DNA of 6,377 nt from PHAA01 sp964494735. GTDB lineage: Bacteria > Bacillota > Syntrophomonadia > Syntrophomonadales > Syntrophomonadaceae. Within the stretch, counting starts at the first letter, position 1, and the number at the start of each line of letters is the position of its first letter. Shown in pieces: positions 4,908-6,377 of the stretch. The notes under the pieces were generated by a model. It was not told where the DNA came from. It saw nothing but the letters and a program-made list of their open reading frames with translations, and made no database searches. The stretch spans positions 1 through 6,377 of the forward strand of contig CAZBSD010000070.1 in the NCBI GenBank assembly GCA_964494735.1. The letters run 5' to 3'. The translations under genes and the position numbers were made by a program.

Positions 4908-5363
4908 TTACCAGACCTCGGCGAAAGCGACCTGATTATAGAGGTCCTCCATCTTGGCCTTATGACCTTGTTCCATCTTGGCCAGGTTCATGAACAGGTG
5001 CAGTTCATCTTCATCACTGGCAGCCTTGGCCAGTCCTGCATACATGTCCATGGCTTCTTCTTCTTTCTTCATGGCCAGAGCGATTGCGTCGGCTGGTTTC
5101 ATGGTCAGCGACAGTTTGGGAAGCGGGACCGACTCGGAGATCTTGTAATCTGCGCCGCCGCTAAAGGTGAACTTTTGCAGCTGTTTTGTCTTTAGAGATT
5201 CCAAGGTGAGGCGATGCCCCTTCTCTTCGCCGGCAAATTCTTCAAAGAGCACTTTAAGACTCTTATCGGATACAGTCTCAGCTACCTCTTTGTAGAACTC
5301 ATATGCTTCTATCTCGGCGGCGATGGCCATGTCCATTATGCGGCCAAATTCTTTTTCGTCCAT
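4908..5363 (-). CDS. Ferritin-like / rubrerythrin-type diiron protein (four-helix, no rubredoxin domain)
   Basis: A 151-aa cytosolic four-helix-bundle protein. Diiron ligands appear in two matching halves: E17 in A-A-E-I-E-A-Y-E-F-Y and E47-x-x-H50 in G-E-E-K-G-H, then E102 in K-K-E-E-E-A-M-D-M-Y and E131-x-x-H134 in M-E-Q-G-H. A linker of about 35 residues (60-92, with P-L-P) joins the halves. The C-terminal rubredoxin Cys pairs of classical rubrerythrin are absent, so electrons must come from another partner. Family roles are peroxide reduction and iron handling in anaerobes. The start at 5363 is chosen because A-GGGGGG (5370-5376) lies 6 nt upstream; the open frame extends to 5426, but that extension has no helix or Shine-Dalgarno support. 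Exact function is unknown. Confidence 0.88.
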   Translation of the reverse strand: MDEKEFGRIMDMAIAAEIEAYEFYKEVAETVSDKSLKVLFEEFAGEEKGHRLTLESLKTKQLQKFTFSGGADYKISESVPLPKLSLTMKPADAIALAMKKEEEAMDMYAGLAKAASDEDELHLFMNLAKMEQGHKAKMEDLYNQVAFAEVW

Positions 5364-5369
5364 GCTTAT

Positions 5370-5376
5370 CCCCCCT
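5370..5376 (-). promoter_or_regulatory. G-rich ribosome binding site fixing the start at 5363
   Basis: The minus strand reads AGGGGGG, 6 nt before ATG 5363. It is unusual in being a G-run rather than GGAGG, but it is the only Shine-Dalgarno-like stretch near any in-frame start. Confidence 0.55.
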
Positions 5377-5430
5377 TCATAATCTATCTTTTCAATAGGG
5401 AAAGAATCTTCAATCCTTAAATACACTGAA

Positions 5431-5481
5431 GGGCACTGCCAACCAGGTCGGCATCAATAGCAGTCCAAGGCGGCAATGCCC
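5431..5481 (-). repeat. Long-loop hairpin after the FNT gene with a competing inner stem
   Basis: On the minus strand GGGCATTGCC (5481-5472) pairs with GGCAGTGCCC (5440-5431) over 10 bp with one G.U, across a 31-nt loop. An alternative 6-bp stem (GCCGAC 5452-5447 with GTTGGC 5443-5438, 3-nt loop) uses the same 3' bases, so the two exclude each other. Only TTCAGTGTATTT follows, a poor U-tract. It may end the FNT transcript, or act as an attenuator before the rubrerythrin-like gene. Confidence 0.45.
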
Positions 5482-5513
5482 AAATCAGTATAATCCATTA
5501 ATTTAACCTGCTG

Positions 5514-6377
5514 TTATGCGGCTACTCCTTTATCCACCTTGGCTGCAGCTGGTTTTCTCAGATAGATGAACCAGTAGTACATACCAACGAAGAATGCGCC
5601 GCCGACGATATTGCCTAGGGTCACCGGGATAAGGTTGTTCATCATGGTGGTGCCGTAATTGAACAGCGCCAGGGTAGCCTCGGGGGTCATCTTCAAAGCG
5701 GTTGCGGCTGCTTCCGGGGCTCCTTGGGCAATCGTTACACCCATGGGGATGAAGAACATGTTGGCCACACTATGCTCGAATCCGCTGGAAACGAAGGCCA
5801 TGATCGGGAAGAAGATGGCGAATATCTTGCCCACCACGTCCTTGGCAGCGAAGGCCATCCATACCGCCAAACATACCAACCAGTTACAGCAAATAGCCCG
5901 GAAGAAGGCCTGGCCCCAGGTAAGAGTCAATTTGCCCTTGGCTATGGCCAGGGCTTTGGCGCCATGCGCGCTTACTACTACAGCTCCGGCAGCATCGGCA
6001 CCGCCCCAGTATCCGCCGTAGTAAATGATATAGACCAGCAATAGGGATCCGACAAAGTTGGAAATCCAGACTATGGTCCAGTTATAGAGCAGTCCGCCCC
6101 AACCGGCCTGACCGTTCACAACCGCAGCCATACAAGCCATATTGTTGCCGGTGAACAGTTCGGCACCGGCGATAACTACCAGCATCAGACCTACGGAGAA
6201 GACTGCACCGAACAGGAATTGGCCGCCGGAGGTCCCGGATGCTTCCATGGAACCTATCTTGGTGGCCAGGTTGGCTCCGAAGCCGATATAGACACCGGCC
6301 AGGATGCCCAATAAGAACAATTTGCCAAATGCCATTTCGGCTTTGGTCTTACCCGCATTACATACTGCTGCGGCTAC
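5514..6377 (-). CDS. Formate/nitrite transporter (FNT family, FocA/NirC-like), N-terminus beyond window
   Basis: An inner-membrane pentameric anion channel. 287 codons are visible; E. coli FocA has 285 aa. The frame stays open through the Met codon at 6335 to the right edge, and the 14 extra residues (V-A-A-A-V-C-N-A-G-K-T-K-A-E) resemble the A-x-x-A-G-x-x-K-A stretch that precedes TM1 in the family, so 6335 is internal. In visible-fragment numbering there are six membrane spans at about 18-41, 51-78, 95-122, 157-179, 181-200 and 248-273. FNT signature 1 (G-A-E-L-F-T-G-N-N-M) is at 71-80 and signature 2 (C-C-N-W-L-V-C-L-A) at 163-171. The pore His of F-E-H-S-V-A-N-M is at 202, matching FocA His209. 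The family moves formate, nitrite, hydrosulfide or short acids. No pfl, formate dehydrogenase or nitrite reductase gene is visible, so the substrate is open. Confidence 0.93.
   Translation of the reverse strand, partial: VAAAVCNAGKTKAEMAFGKLFLLGILAGVYIGFGANLATKIGSMEASGTSGGQFLFGAVFSVGLMLVVIAGAELFTGNNMACMAAVVNGQAGWGGLLYNWTIVWISNFVGSLLLVYIIYYGGYWGGADAAGAVVVSAHGAKALAIAKGKLTLTWGQAFFRAICCNWLVCLAVWMAFAAKDVVGKIFAIFFPIMAFVSSGFEHSVANMFFIPMGVTIAQGAPEAAATALKMTPEATLALFNYGTTMMNNLIPVTLGNIVGGAFFVGMYYWFIYLRKPAAAKVDKGVAA

Noticed and set aside
4833..5195. Open frame of 120 codons on the plus strand
   Set aside because: It is antisense to the ferritin-like gene and its composition mirrors that gene's codons.
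5364..5426. N-terminal extension of the rubrerythrin-like protein to 5426
   Set aside because: No Shine-Dalgarno at 5426, no family similarity in the extra 21 residues, and a good start exists at 5363.
6333..6335. Met codon at 6335 as the start of the FNT gene
   Set aside because: The frame continues upstream to the window edge with family-like residues, no Shine-Dalgarno precedes the codon, and the Met sits just before TM1 where the family has internal sequence.

Overview
The window reads as chromosomal DNA of an anaerobic, probably Clostridia-type Firmicute. This is inferred from strong GGAGG-type ribosome binding sites, a signal-peptide surface protein ending in a copper-amine-oxidase-N-type (stalk) domain, two rubrerythrin/ferritin-like proteins, a formate/nitrite channel and metal-dependent IadA. 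No rRNA, tRNA, CRISPR array or intact mobile element is seen. All seven genes lie on the minus strand, so transcription runs from high to low coordinates.

Layout in order of transcription: (1) 6377-5514, a formate/nitrite transporter (FNT) cut by the right window edge; (2) 5363-4908, a four-helix ferritin-like/rubrerythrin-type diiron protein; (3) a strong intrinsic terminator at 4778-4736; (4) 4558-3677, an alpha/beta hydrolase; (5) a 290-base structured intergenic stretch holding a leader RNA candidate; (6) 3386-2013, a secreted protein with three fibronectin-III-like repeats and a stalk domain; (7) 1866-1558, a short half-ferritin of the encapsulated-ferritin type, followed by an intrinsic terminator at 1530-1492; (8) 1191-58, isoaspartyl dipeptidase IadA; (9) 36-1, the first 12 codons of what is probably cyanophycinase, running off the left edge.

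The clearest functional unit is iadA plus the putative cyanophycinase, 21 nt apart. Cyanophycinase cuts the Asp-Arg storage polymer cyanophycin into beta-Asp-Arg dipeptides, and an isoaspartyl dipeptidase cuts these to free amino acids, so the pair would mobilise stored nitrogen and carbon. The other genes look like single-gene units separated by hairpins, with iron/oxidative-stress (two ferritin-like proteins), anion transport (FNT) and cell-surface roles.

Points worth attention: the IadA carries Glu where the E. coli enzyme has its carboxylated metal-bridging Lys; the surface-protein mRNA is predicted to begin exactly at the first base of a closed stem-loop; the hairpin-rich stretch 3511-3652 is unassigned; and in several hairpins the single non-Watson-Crick pair is G.U only in the minus-strand transcript. 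Three apparent start codons are not the real ones: the true starts are 3386 and 5363 for two genes, and the FNT gene begins beyond the window.
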